64,000 nucleotides of DNA from Pandoraea pneumonica (GCF_902459645.1 NZ_CABPSK010000004.1:62001-126000); one strand, 5' to 3'. Positions 34,841 through 44,160 are shown, counted from the first letter of the stretch. Numbers and translations are program-made. Notes: generated by a model not told the origin, from the letters alone.

Positions 34841-35782
34841 ATGAGCTTTAGCCAAACACTCCAAGTCTTCGAAGCCTTCGACAGCGCCCATGCGTCGGGC
34901 CAAACCGTGGTCGACCTGCTCGCGCCCTATGCATCGCAGGGTGTCACTGTCGATGTCCTGAAAATCGAAGGCCAGAAAGGTGCGACCGATTTCGTCAAGA
35001 TTTGCATCCCCGGCACCGCTGGCAAGCGCGCCGGTGGCACGGCCCCAAGCCTCGGCATCGTCGGCCGTCTGGGCGGCATCGGTGCCCGGCCGTCGCGCAT
35101 CGGCTTGGTGTCTGACGCCGACGGCGCCATCGCGGCTGTCGCCGCCGCGCTCAAGCTCGCCCATATGCGCACCCAGGGCGACGCCCTTGTCGGTGACGTT
35201 TTCATCACGACGCATATTTGCCCCAACGCCCCGACGCGCCCGCACGAACCCGTCGATTTCATGGACTCCCCGATCGACACGGAAGATGTGAACGCCCACG
35301 AAGTGTGGGACGAGATGGACGCGGTGCTCTCCCTCGACACCACCAAGGGCAACCGCATCATCAACCACAAGGGCTATGCGATCTCGCCGACGGTCAAAGA
35401 GGGCTACATCCTGCGCGTCTCGGAAGACCTGCTGCGCATTATGGAAATGACGAGCGGTCGGCCCGCTGTCACGTTCCCGATAACCACGCAGGACATCACG
35501 CCTTACGGCAACGGCGTCTATCACCTGAACAGCATCATGCAGCCGTCGATCGCTACCCGTGCCCCGGTGGTTGGCGTCGCGATCACCACCGAGAGCGTCG
35601 TGCCCGGCTGCGGCACGGGAGCCAGCCATGAAGCGGATATCGCACTCACGGTGAAGTTTGCCGTCGAGGTCGCCAAGGAATTTGGCCGGGGCACGTGTCA
35701 GTTCTACGACACCGAGGACTATGCGCGGCTGATCGCGTTGTACGGCTCGCTGGCCCACCTCTCGAAGCGCCAACCCAAATGA
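34841..35782 (+). CDS. DUF1177 domain-containing protein
   Basis: 313 residues, soluble. Contains D-F-V-K-I-C-I-P-G, L-G-I-V-G-R-L-G-G-I-G-A-R-P, then T-H-I-C-P-N-A-P-T-R and several Asp/His/Glu clusters (D-E-M-D-A-V-L-S-L-D-T-T-K-G-N) that could coordinate metal. DUF1177 proteins repeatedly occur with OPT transporters and AroM-family genes, as here. Biochemical function is not established to my knowledge. It lies 48 bp after the transporter and 10 bp before AroM. Confidence 0.85.
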   Translation: MSFSQTLQVFEAFDSAHASGQTVVDLLAPYASQGVTVDVLKIEGQKGATDFVKICIPGTAGKRAGGTAPSLGIVGRLGGIGARPSRIGLVSDADGAIAAVAAALKLAHMRTQGDALVGDVFITTHICPNAPTRPHEPVDFMDSPIDTEDVNAHEVWDEMDAVLSLDTTKGNRIINHKGYAISPTVKEGYILRVSEDLLRIMEMTSGRPAVTFPITTQDITPYGNGVYHLNSIMQPSIATRAPVVGVAITTESVVPGCGTGASHEADIALTVKFAVEVAKEFGRGTCQFYDTEDYARLIALYGSLAHLSKRQPK

Positions 35783-35792
35783 GGCACTGCCG

Positions 35793-36482
35793 ATGAGCCA
35801 GCCAAAACTGGGGACGCTGACGATCGGGCAAGCGCCGCGCGCCGACATCACGCCGATTCTCGACGCCTATCTGCCCGCCCACGTGCCAGTCGTCCACATG
35901 GGCGTGCTCGACGGACTGGACCGCGCCACCATCGGGCGCGCCTTCGCACCGCAAGCGGGCAATGGCGTATTGATTTCGCGTCTGCTCAGCGGCGACTCCG
36001 TGGAACTCGACAAGCCCGCGATTCAGCGAGCGTTGCAGGCAAAACTCGACGCGCTTGAAGCGCAGGGCTGCACGGTCATCCTGATTCTGTGCACGGGGGA
36101 ATTCGAAGGCCTTGCGTGCCGCCACGCTTGGCTCGTGGAACCAGACCGCCTCGTTCCACCAGCGGCCGCAGCCCTTGCCGGTGAACGTCAGGTCGGCATC
36201 GTCGTGCCGCTCGCCGGGCAGATCGAGAGCGAGTTTCACAAGTGGGGTGCGTTGCAGCGCCCGCCGATCTGCGCGGCGGCGTCGCCGTATGCCGCGGGTG
36301 CCGAGGGCGATGAAGCCCTCGCCAACGCCGCACTCGCCTTGCGCGAACAGGGCGCACAGATGCTGGTGCTCGATTGCATGGGTTTCGTCGAGCGCCATCG
36401 CGAGATTGCGCGCGCGGCGTCCAACCTGCCCGTAGTGTTGTCCAACACGCTCGTCGCGCGATTGACTGCGACGTTGATGTAA
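35793..36482 (+). CDS. AroM family protein
   Basis: 229 residues. Starts with L-G-T-L-T-I-G-Q-A-P-R-A-D-I, the family signature, and has I-L-I-L-C-T-G-E-F and L-V-L-D-C-M-G-F, two cysteine-bearing strand ends that recall the Asp/Glu racemase fold. AroM of E. coli is of unknown function despite its name. Last gene of the iclR-OPT-DUF1177-AroM set. A catalytic role acting on the imported compound is a reasonable guess based on the fold. Confidence 0.85.
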   Translation: MSQPKLGTLTIGQAPRADITPILDAYLPAHVPVVHMGVLDGLDRATIGRAFAPQAGNGVLISRLLSGDSVELDKPAIQRALQAKLDALEAQGCTVILILCTGEFEGLACRHAWLVEPDRLVPPAAAALAGERQVGIVVPLAGQIESEFHKWGALQRPPICAAASPYAAGAEGDEALANAALALREQGAQMLVLDCMGFVERHREIARAASNLPVVLSNTLVARLTATLM

Positions 36483-36577
36483 GGCGACAACACCGCCCCC
36501 GAGGGAAATATTCGTCCGTTATCATCGGATCGCTTCAGATCGCATCCGATCGAATTGACACCCTCGAGGGGGCAACC

Positions 36578-37381
36578 ATGCGTCTGCCTAACGCCAAACT
36601 CGCCAAACTCGCCAAACTCGCGATACTTTGGGTCATCGCGCTCGTCCTGCCTGTCTTTGCGCGCGCTGCCGACGGCTTTGTCCACATCGATACGGGACGC
36701 GCTGACGCCTACGTTCCGGTGTACGCGATGGAGAAGCCCAACGCCACCGCGACAGTCATCCTGCTGCCCGGCGGTGACTCGGGTACGGGCCGCCTCAGCA
36801 ACGGTCAGCCCGGCAGCATGAACTTCCTTGTGCGTTCCCGGCAGTTGTTTGCCGACGAGGGCTTCAACGTGCTGGTGATGTTCCGGGCGAGCGACCTGCG
36901 AACGCTGGATTTCCCCGAGCGCATCAGCAGCGAGCACGTGAAGGAAATCAGCAACGTGATCGACTATGCGCCCCAGACGTTCGGCAAACCGGTCTGGCTC
37001 GTAGGCACCAGCCGCGGCACCGTCTCGGCCACAGCGGCCGCCATCGCGCTCGGCAAAGCGCATATTGCGGGCTTGGTGTTGACGTCCAGTGTCACCAATC
37101 GAAAGGTCGGCGCGATTGGTGCACAGGACATTGAAAAGATCGTCATGCCCACGCTGGTGCTTCACCACAAGTTCGATGCTTGCCCGATCTGCGTGCCGAG
37201 TCAGGCCGAAGCCCTCATCGGCGAGCTAAAGAACGCCCCCGCGAAGAAGTTCATCCTTGTTGACGGCGGCGGGCCACCGAAGGGCGACCCGTGCGAAGCC
37301 CAGCATTGGCACGGCTACCCCAACGTCGAGCCACAAACCGTCCACTTGATCGCCGACTGGATCCGCAATCCCAGCAACTGA
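36578..37381 (+). CDS. Exported alpha/beta hydrolase
   Basis: 267 residues from the ATG at 36578. Signal peptide region contains A-K-L-A-K-L-A-K-L encoded by three 9-bp tandem repeats, then cleavage near A-R-A. The hydrolase core shows V-I-L-L-P-G-G-D-S-G-T-G and the nucleophile elbow G-T-S-R-G-T; a D-A-C-P-I-C segment and final H-W-H-G-Y supply the likely Asp and His. It would be periplasmic. An esterase or peptidase-like role is possible; substrate unknown. Confidence 0.8.
   Translation: MRLPNAKLAKLAKLAILWVIALVLPVFARAADGFVHIDTGRADAYVPVYAMEKPNATATVILLPGGDSGTGRLSNGQPGSMNFLVRSRQLFADEGFNVLVMFRASDLRTLDFPERISSEHVKEISNVIDYAPQTFGKPVWLVGTSRGTVSATAAAIALGKAHIAGLVLTSSVTNRKVGAIGAQDIEKIVMPTLVLHHKFDACPICVPSQAEALIGELKNAPAKKFILVDGGGPPKGDPCEAQHWHGYPNVEPQTVHLIADWIRNPSN
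36593..36619 (+). repeat. Three 9-bp tandem repeats inside a signal peptide
   Basis: GCCAAACTC repeated three times in frame, encoding A-K-L three times in the signal peptide of the alpha/beta hydrolase. Slippage here would lengthen or shorten the signal by three residues without changing frame. Confidence 0.85.
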
Positions 37382-37408
37382 CCGGCAACTGACCGGCAAC
37401 TGACCGGC
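37376..37408. repeat. Three 11-bp tandem repeats at a stop codon
   Basis: AACTGACCGGC occurs three times head to tail across the stop codon of the alpha/beta hydrolase and up to the stop of the convergent MFS gene. An 11-bp unit would shift frame if it slipped inside coding DNA, but the first unit contains the hydrolase stop. Confidence 0.85.
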
Positions 37409-37418
37409 AACGCACGAT

Positions 37419-38744
37419 TCACGCCGCATAGCCTCCGAGTTTTCCATTCCCCTCCATCTCGGGCGCGGGCCGAATCATTAGCAGCGAGAACGTCGAGAGA
37501 ATCAGACAAAGCGTTGTGGCCACCGCTGGCGACGATCGGTCGCCTGTGACGTGAATCAGCCAAACCGCGACCAGTTGCGTGAGTCCACCGAAGATGGCGA
37601 CGCCGAAGCTATACACCGCCCCGGTAGCCGTAGCCCGCATCGAGCGGGGAAACAGTTCGGGAATCAGCGTGACCGACGGCGCGCCCTGAAGCGTGTACAC
37701 GAAGCTCAGGCCAACGATGATCACGAACAGACGGAATACACTCGGCCCGCTGCTGAGCCACATGTACGCCGGATACAAGATCCCGATCAGCACCAGACGC
37801 GAGAGCAAGATCGGCTTCATGCGGCCATAGGCATCAGCAATCTTCCCTGCAATCGGCGACACGACAGCCAGTATCAAGCCCGATGCCATCGCACACGCGT
37901 ACGACGCCGACTCGTCGAGTTTCAACTCCCGAATCGCGTACGTCGGCAAGAAAAAGATCAGCATGTACGCCGTCACCACACCGCCCATGACCAGCAAAAT
38001 CCCAGCAAAGAGATTGCGCCGCTGCGTGCGCAACAAGTCGCCCAGCGGCGAATGCTCGGGCGTGACCTCACCGTCCGAGGACTGCGGCTCCATCGCCCCC
38101 AACTGACGCCGAATGACAATACCAGCGGGCAGAATCAACGCGCCCAGCAGGAACGGCACGCGCCATCCCCACGAGTACAGCGCTTCGGGCGAAAGAAAGT
38201 GCGAGAGCGCCGCCGCCATCGCCGCACCGGCGCAGATCCCCATGCCTTGGCTCGCAAGCTGCCAGCTCGTATAGAAGGCACGCGCGCCTTTCGGGGCATG
38301 CTCAAGCATCACCGTCGTAGCAGGGCCGACTTCACCGCCCGCCGAAAAGCCTTGGATCAGACGCGCCAAAACCATGATGATCGGTGCGGCAATACCGATA
38401 TCGGCATATGTGGGTGCCAGCCCCGCCATACAAACGCCCAGCGCCATCAGCGAGAGCGTGAGCGTCATCGCGGCGCGCCGTCCAGCCCGATCGGCGTAGA
38501 TGCCAATGACGATGCCGCCAATCGGCCGCATCACGAAGCCCACACCGAACGTGGCGACCGCCGACATCAGTTGCCCGTCCGCGCTCAGTGGTGAAAAGAA
38601 CAAATGGCCGATCACGATCGAAAAGAATCCGAATACCGTGAAATCGAAAAACTCCATCGCGTTGCCGATCGTCGTCGCCACCAACAACCGGGTGCGCGTG
38701 GTGCGCGCGGGCGGAAGTGCCGCCGTGTTCCGTGCCTCTCTCAT
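37419..38744 (-). CDS. MFS transporter, metabolite:H+ symporter (MHS) type
   Basis: 441 residues, twelve membrane segments. T-I-G-N-A-M-E-F-F-D-F-T-V-F-G-F near TM1 and R-L-I-Q-G-F-S-A-G-G-E-V-G-P in TM4 are typical of the MHS family (citrate, alpha-ketoglutarate, proline/betaine carriers). AGGAG precedes the start. It lies 18 bp after the M20 peptidase gene, so it likely imports or exports a compound handled by that enzyme. Confidence 0.9.
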   Translation of the reverse strand: MREARNTAALPPARTTRTRLLVATTIGNAMEFFDFTVFGFFSIVIGHLFFSPLSADGQLMSAVATFGVGFVMRPIGGIVIGIYADRAGRRAAMTLTLSLMALGVCMAGLAPTYADIGIAAPIIMVLARLIQGFSAGGEVGPATTVMLEHAPKGARAFYTSWQLASQGMGICAGAAMAAALSHFLSPEALYSWGWRVPFLLGALILPAGIVIRRQLGAMEPQSSDGEVTPEHSPLGDLLRTQRRNLFAGILLVMGGVVTAYMLIFFLPTYAIRELKLDESASYACAMASGLILAVVSPIAGKIADAYGRMKPILLSRLVLIGILYPAYMWLSSGPSVFRLFVIIVGLSFVYTLQGAPSVTLIPELFPRSMRATATGAVYSFGVAIFGGLTQLVAVWLIHVTGDRSSPAVATTLCLILSTFSLLMIRPAPEMEGNGKLGGYAA

Positions 38745-38762
38745 GTCCGTCTCCTGACGTTC

Positions 38763-40226
38763 TTATCGTTGTCGAGCGCTTTCAGTGTGGAAGGCCGGAA
38801 TCTCGTAGCGGCCCAGTTCGTCGAGCAGAAGCGACCAGCCGCGAAGCCCTTCACCGATCGAGCGGAGGCGGAAAAACTCATTCGGTGCGTGCACATCTTC
38901 GTCGGGCAGGTTGTAGCCGAACATGAGCGTTTCGATCCCCAGCATCGATTTGAAAATCGCGGTGATCGGCACACTTGCACCAAGCCGCACCTGTATCGGC
39001 TCGCGGCCCGTCTCGTTGCGCAGCACCGTTTGCGTGGCGCGCACCAGCGGATGCCACGACGGCAACGATGAAGCCGGAGCCCCGTTATGTTGATGGAGAA
39101 TTTCGAGCGACACGCCCTCAGGACAATGGCGACGCAGGTGCTGCACGACGTGCCCGAGAACATCCTTCGACTGCTGCCCCTCGACCAATCGCACCGTGAG
39201 CTTTGCCGTCGCGACGTTGGGAATGATCGTCTTGCCGCCCTGCCCGGTGTAGCCGCCCCACATCCCGTTCACATCGAGCGCCGGACGCAGCGTCACCTGT
39301 TCGCGCAGCGTGAAGCCCGGCTCACCGTGATGGCTGGCGGCCACGTCGGCAATGAACGCGTTTTCATCGAACGGAAATGCCGCGGTGTCGGATCGTTGCA
39401 GCGATGTCGGCGTCTTGGCATCGGCGTAAAAGCCCTCGACGGCGACCGCGCCATCGCTATCGTGAAGCGAACTCACGAGTCTCGCCATCTCGTGCAGCGC
39501 GTTGCGCACGCATCCGCCATATCGCCCGGAGTGCAAATCTTTCACCGCCGTCTGAATACGAAACTCCAACTGCCCGTTGCCGCGTGCGCCGGTGTTGATG
39601 GTCGGCACGACGGCGCTCGCGCGGCCACCATCGGCAGACAGCACCGCATCCACGCTGAGCAACTCGCGATGTCGCGTGATGATTTCCGCGAGCGTCGGGC
39701 TCCCGGTTTCTTCCTCGCCTTCGAGAAAAACCTTCACGTTGACCGGGCAGCCACCGGCCACGGCTAGAAATGCCGCGACAACCTCCAGCGCAATGCTGGT
39801 TGGCCCTTTCACATCGGACGCGCCACGCGCAAACAGGCAACCGTCGCGCTCGGTCGGCTCGAACGGCGGACTCTTCCAAAGCTCGATAGGGTCTTCGGGC
39901 TGCACGTCGTAATGCCCGTAGATCAGCACTGTCGGCTTGCCGGGCGCGCCGAGCCATTCGCCATAGACGGCAGGTTCGCCGCCGCCGTCCAATTCACGAA
40001 TATTGGCCAGACCGATGTCGCTCAAGCGAGCGGCGAGATATTGCCGTGCATGCGCCATGTGCACGCCGAATGCCGGATCGGGGCTGACGCTCGGGATGCG
40101 CAGATAAGTCTTCAGGCGCGACAAAATCGCATCGTGTTCGGTTTCAAGGAATTCCAGTACGCGTTGGACCACGGGTGTCTCCATCGATGAATGATCGGCT
40201 TCGCAGGCCGCTAAGTGATGGCTCAT
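38763..40226 (-). CDS. M20 family metallopeptidase (dipeptidase)
   Basis: About 487 residues from the ATG at 40226 (a second ATG at 40184 is possible; the longest frame reaches 40331). Zinc-site residues are visible: Y-G-H-Y-D-V-Q-P, S-D-V-K-G, E-G-E-E-E-T-G-S and S-A-D-G-G. The dimerisation insert is present, as is a late H-A-P-N-E-F. M20 dipeptidases cleave dipeptides or N-acyl amino acids in the cytoplasm with two zinc ions. Probably under control of the divergent LysR gene. Confidence 0.92.
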   Translation of the reverse strand: MSHHLAACEADHSSMETPVVQRVLEFLETEHDAILSRLKTYLRIPSVSPDPAFGVHMAHARQYLAARLSDIGLANIRELDGGGEPAVYGEWLGAPGKPTVLIYGHYDVQPEDPIELWKSPPFEPTERDGCLFARGASDVKGPTSIALEVVAAFLAVAGGCPVNVKVFLEGEEETGSPTLAEIITRHRELLSVDAVLSADGGRASAVVPTINTGARGNGQLEFRIQTAVKDLHSGRYGGCVRNALHEMARLVSSLHDSDGAVAVEGFYADAKTPTSLQRSDTAAFPFDENAFIADVAASHHGEPGFTLREQVTLRPALDVNGMWGGYTGQGGKTIIPNVATAKLTVRLVEGQQSKDVLGHVVQHLRRHCPEGVSLEILHQHNGAPASSLPSWHPLVRATQTVLRNETGREPIQVRLGASVPITAIFKSMLGIETLMFGYNLPDEDVHAPNEFFRLRSIGEGLRGWSLLLDELGRYEIPAFHTESARQR

Positions 40227-40265
40227 GTTAGGAACCCAAAAACCATGTGTCCAATGCATTATTTT

Positions 40266-40281
40266 TGTAATTTTAATTACA
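40266..40281. promoter_or_regulatory. Palindrome between M20 and LysR genes
   Basis: TGTAATT-TT-AATTACA, perfect 7-bp arms in the 116-bp divergent intergenic region. It has the T-N11-A features of LysR sites and is the natural operator candidate for the LysR protein encoded on the right. Confidence 0.55.
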
Positions 40282-40342
40282 TTTCCTGATACCAGTCTGA
40301 GAGAATGACGCAACGCATCCCGCCCTCGCACTGGATTTCGCG

Positions 40343-41269
40343 ATGAACTTGCATCACCTTGAACACTTTCTGGCGTTGGTCGAGACAGGCTCCTTCAGCA
40401 GAGCGTCGGAGGCACTCCATCTCACGCAGCCCGCCTTGAGCCGCAGCATCCAGATGCTTGAGCAGGAACTCGGGGTGCGGTTGATCGACCGCATTGGGAA
40501 GCGCAACGAACTCACACCGTTTGGCGTGTTGGTGGCAGAGCGGGCGCGCAAGATCGTGTCGGACTCGGTCGACTTGAAGCACACCGCTCAGTTGCTCGTG
40601 CAGGGCGATGGCGGAACGGTTCGTCTCGGGTTGGGATCAGCGCCCAATGCGATGTTCGCCGGGCCATTGCTGTCGTACATGCTGCGTGACTATCCGCACG
40701 TGGGCATTCACCTGTCGACAGGCAGCCCGGAAGCACAGCTCGCAGCGCTGCGCGAACGCACGTTCGATGCGCTGCTGGTGCACTCGCGTGCCATCGCGCC
40801 GCAGGAAGACCTTCACGTCCAGTTACTTGGCAGCGTGCAGTCAGGCTTCTTGTGTCGGCGCGGTCATCCGTTGTCGAAGCGACGCAAGGTGGAGTTTGCC
40901 GATCTGATGCAGTACCCGGTGGTGGGGACCATGCTCAGTGACGAGATTTCGCGCGAACTCGTGCAGCGTTTCGGTCCCGATGCGCATCCTGCGCATTTGC
41001 TGCGTGCGTCGTCTGACTCGGTTGCTGCGCTGATCGAAACAGTGCTGACAACAGACGCCGTTTTCTTCGGCGTCATCGCGACAGCGCGTGCGTGGCTGAA
41101 CAGCGGCGATATCTCGGTCGTGCCCCTCGATCTACCAGAGGCCGCCAGCGCACAGTACGCGTTCATCACGCTGGAGGGGCGCACGCAGTCTCCCGTGCTC
41201 GAGACGGTCCGTCAGTTCTGCTTCGACCTAGCACTGGGCGAGTCGAAGCAGAGCCCCGTCTCTCGATAG
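40343..41269 (+). CDS. LysR-family transcriptional regulator
   Basis: 308 residues with the standard LTTR N-terminus (L-H-H-L-E-H-F-L-A-L-V-E-T-G-S-F-S-R-A-S-E-A-L-H-L-T-Q-P-A-L-S-R-S-I) and a two-lobed effector domain. Divergent from the M20 peptidase-MHS operon, which it most likely controls through the palindrome in the shared promoter region. Inducer unknown. Confidence 0.94.
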   Translation: MNLHHLEHFLALVETGSFSRASEALHLTQPALSRSIQMLEQELGVRLIDRIGKRNELTPFGVLVAERARKIVSDSVDLKHTAQLLVQGDGGTVRLGLGSAPNAMFAGPLLSYMLRDYPHVGIHLSTGSPEAQLAALRERTFDALLVHSRAIAPQEDLHVQLLGSVQSGFLCRRGHPLSKRRKVEFADLMQYPVVGTMLSDEISRELVQRFGPDAHPAHLLRASSDSVAALIETVLTTDAVFFGVIATARAWLNSGDISVVPLDLPEAASAQYAFITLEGRTQSPVLETVRQFCFDLALGESKQSPVSR

Positions 41270-41310
41270 CCTCCCCCGCTTGCCGTGGGCGACGACAACC
41301 TGACGCAGGG

Positions 41311-42492
41311 TTACCGTGCCGCAGGCATCAACGTATTGCGCGTGCGGCAGACCACCTTGGCGCTGTTGGCGTCTCCGCCGACGGTCCAATAGCCGTTCGC
41401 CCAGCGCCACTTGTCACCGGATCGCGCTGGCGTATTGCGCAGCATTAGGTTCTTGATGTCCGTGAGCAGGGGAAGCGTCTCGGCAAAGTAGGCATGCGAG
41501 GGGAAGTCGTCCGGCAGGTTCGACACCACGTTGTCGATGCCGGGAACGATCACTTGAGGCGCCGTCCCGCATCCGACCCGCGGATAGTCGTGAACATGGC
41601 TCGATGCCGCCACCGCAAAATCGTACGGCGACAGATAAACCGTCGTCCTGTCCGCCACCTTCAAGTAATTGGGCCCAAGTTGGGCAAACAGATCCCGGTC
41701 GACATCGGCCGCAGCGAGAATGATCTGGCCGAATCGAATCCCCCGATCCGACGACACCGCATTCACCCCGGACGCAATCACGCGCAGCAACGCCCGGTTC
41801 CCCATGCTGTGCGCCACGATGTGAATCTTTCGCCCATGCGCCGCCTGCGCAACCGTATTCAGGAACGAACGGAAATAGACTTCGCTGGCATCGACGGTGG
41901 CCTCGTCGAAGGTGTACTTGATGACATCGCTTCGCGCCGCCCACGAAAACATGAACATGTTGTTCGCGGGGATATCCAGATCCGCCCCCAGTTGCGCCGC
42001 GCGCAATGCCGCAGCGTTGAACGAGTTGTTGTAGCCGTGGATGAACACCACGACATACCCGTTCTCAGGCCCGGTGACCGGCTGAAGCGCGCGTTGCGCA
42101 AGGGCAAGGAATTGCGCTTCGCTTTGGACCGACTCGAATCGGCTCACGGTTAGCTTTGGATCCGTCCCCATCACCGTCCCGAGCGTGGAGCCCAACGACC
42201 CCGTCCGGTGGTTCTTGGGGATGGTCACGAAAACGCGGCCATAGTGCAGCGCCTCATCCCGATCGTCGGAAAAGCCCGCCCCGGCGGGCAATGCCTTTCG
42301 CGTCGTACCGAACATGACCGGATAGTCGAACGTCTGCGCCGTCGGTCCTGTCTTGAGCGGTATTTCGCCCGTTGTCGGCGGCAGATAGCCCACCGCACTT
42401 AGTGTTTTGTCGGTCGTTACTCCCGGTAACGTACATGCCGCAAGCAGCAGCGCGCTCGTCAACACCCCGCCAAGCCCCCAACCCCGTTTCAT
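41311..42492 (-). CDS. DUF900-type alpha/beta hydrolase lipoprotein
   Basis: 393 residues. Lipoprotein signal with lipobox L-A-A-C near residue 20. DUF900 features: V-V-F-I-H-G-Y-N-N-S-F (oxyanion region) and the nucleophile elbow V-A-H-S-M-G-N-R. The catalytic Asp and His are probably in A-A-D-V-D-R-D and S-H-V-H-D-Y. It is likely membrane-anchored in the periplasm or outer membrane with esterase-like activity. Substrate unknown. Confidence 0.85.
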   Translation of the reverse strand: MKRGWGLGGVLTSALLLAACTLPGVTTDKTLSAVGYLPPTTGEIPLKTGPTAQTFDYPVMFGTTRKALPAGAGFSDDRDEALHYGRVFVTIPKNHRTGSLGSTLGTVMGTDPKLTVSRFESVQSEAQFLALAQRALQPVTGPENGYVVVFIHGYNNSFNAAALRAAQLGADLDIPANNMFMFSWAARSDVIKYTFDEATVDASEVYFRSFLNTVAQAAHGRKIHIVAHSMGNRALLRVIASGVNAVSSDRGIRFGQIILAAADVDRDLFAQLGPNYLKVADRTTVYLSPYDFAVAASSHVHDYPRVGCGTAPQVIVPGIDNVVSNLPDDFPSHAYFAETLPLLTDIKNLMLRNTPARSGDKWRWANGYWTVGGDANSAKVVCRTRNTLMPAAR

Positions 42493-42640
42493 AGCAGCCT
42501 CCCCCGATGCGTTGTTCTAATGACAGCTTACGTGGATAGTGCAGTCCAACAAATTCCGCGCAACGCTACCGCATCTTTCGCACCGCCGCTACTGGGGCAG
42601 ACATCGACGACGCCCCCGCCCGAGCCCTCCGCTTCGAGCG

Positions 42641-44032
42641 CTACACACCAGCAGGCTTGATGTTCTGGTTGTGGTGGAACAGGTTGTGCGGGTCATACCG
42701 GGTTTTCGCCGCTACGAGACGCTCGTAGTTCGGGCCATAGGCTGCGCCGACCCGCTCCGCTTCGTCCTGCGTGAGGAAATTGACGTAAGCGCTACCCAGT
42801 GCAAAAGGCGCCGCCGCGTCGAAGAACGCGCGTGCCCACGCGATGCAGCGCGCATCGTCGCCCGGGTCTTCCCAGCGCCCGTGCACGTTCATGACATATT
42901 GGGTACTCCGGCTCGGGTAAGCCGTAGCCTCCTCCGTATAGCGGCTGGCTTGCCCTCCAATCTGTCCAAAGAAAATTTCGCATTGCGGCGACGGCAGCCT
43001 GCCGATCGCGTCGATCAATACGTCCAGCAGTCCGTCCGGCAAGTCGGCGAGATTGTGCGACTTCCAGTAATTGCGCGCACCCGGGGTCAACAGCGGATCG
43101 AACGCCTGTTGCCACATGGCGTACGGCATCGGGCCGAGGTGCTCGCCATACGGGGTGCCGAAGTGGCGCACCGCCTCGAGCGCCGCCGGGCCGTCTTCAA
43201 GGGCACCGGTGTAACAGCTCGCAAACGCGACCATCGGCTTGCCGTGGACCTCCTCTGGCAGAAACGGCAACGGCGGTGCAAGGCGCAACACCGCCCATAC
43301 GGAAAGCTCGTCTGGCATATCGCGCGCGGCGACGCGATAGCGTTGGAGTGCATCTTTCGCCTCCGCCAACGGCAACACCACCAGCCCGCCGTACACTTCG
43401 GGACCGACACGGTGCAGCGCAAACTCGAACATCGTGACGACGCCGAAATTGCCACCGCCGCCGCGAATCGCCCAGAAGAGGTCCTCATGCGCATCGGCGG
43501 CGGTGTGCACCAGTTCCCCGGCGGCAGTCACGACATCCGCCGACACGAGATTATCGACGGTCATGCCGTATTTCCGGGTCAGCCAGCCGAACCCGCCGCC
43601 GAGCGTCAAACCCGACACGCCGGTGGTCGAGTTGATACCGAGCGGTGTCGCGAGGCCGAACGCCTGTGCCTCGTGGTCGAAATCGCGCAGCGTGGCACCC
43701 GGTTCGACAAAGGCTCGACGCGCTGCCGGATCGACGCGCACGGACTTCATTGGCGACAAGTCGATCATCAGCCCGTCGTCGCACGCCGCCGTGCCTGCGA
43801 TGTTGTGCGCGCCGCCACGCACGGCGAGCGGCAAGTGGTTTTCGCGTGCGAAATTCACGGCGCAGCGAACGTCAGCGACGCCCGCGCAGCGTGCGATCAC
43901 GGCCGGATGGCGGTCGATCATCGCATTCCAAAGCCGTCGTGACGAATCGAAATCGGGGTCGCCGGGCAGCAACACCCGGCCTCTGACGGACGCGCTTAGC
44001 GCGCCGATGGCTTCGGTAGATAACTTAGCCAT
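42641..44032 (-). CDS. FAD-binding oxidoreductase (BBE type)
   Basis: About 463 residues from M-A-K-L at 44032. PP-loop/FAD_binding_4 features: L-A-V-R-G-G-A-H-N-I-A-G (FAD-linking His region), G-L-T-L-G-G-G-F-G-W-L-T and G-G-G-G-N-F-G-V-V. The C-terminal berberine-bridge-like tail N-L-F-H-H-N-Q-N-I is intact. The enzymes oxidise sugars, alcohols or alkaloid-like compounds using covalently bound FAD and oxygen. No cytosolic partner or signal peptide visible. Substrate not deducible. Confidence 0.9.
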   Translation of the reverse strand: MAKLSTEAIGALSASVRGRVLLPGDPDFDSSRRLWNAMIDRHPAVIARCAGVADVRCAVNFARENHLPLAVRGGAHNIAGTAACDDGLMIDLSPMKSVRVDPAARRAFVEPGATLRDFDHEAQAFGLATPLGINSTTGVSGLTLGGGFGWLTRKYGMTVDNLVSADVVTAAGELVHTAADAHEDLFWAIRGGGGNFGVVTMFEFALHRVGPEVYGGLVVLPLAEAKDALQRYRVAARDMPDELSVWAVLRLAPPLPFLPEEVHGKPMVAFASCYTGALEDGPAALEAVRHFGTPYGEHLGPMPYAMWQQAFDPLLTPGARNYWKSHNLADLPDGLLDVLIDAIGRLPSPQCEIFFGQIGGQASRYTEEATAYPSRSTQYVMNVHGRWEDPGDDARCIAWARAFFDAAAPFALGSAYVNFLTQDEAERVGAAYGPNYERLVAAKTRYDPHNLFHHNQNIKPAGV

Positions 44033-44160
44033 AAGACACCTCATGCTGTGTGGCCCAGGCCTGAGGCAATCGCAGGGAGACTCGATAAATCTCTAAGGTT
44101 TTGCCCGCTTAAAAAGGGGCGCGACTGTGGGTGTCGTCTTGGGTGACTGTGTGACGCTAT

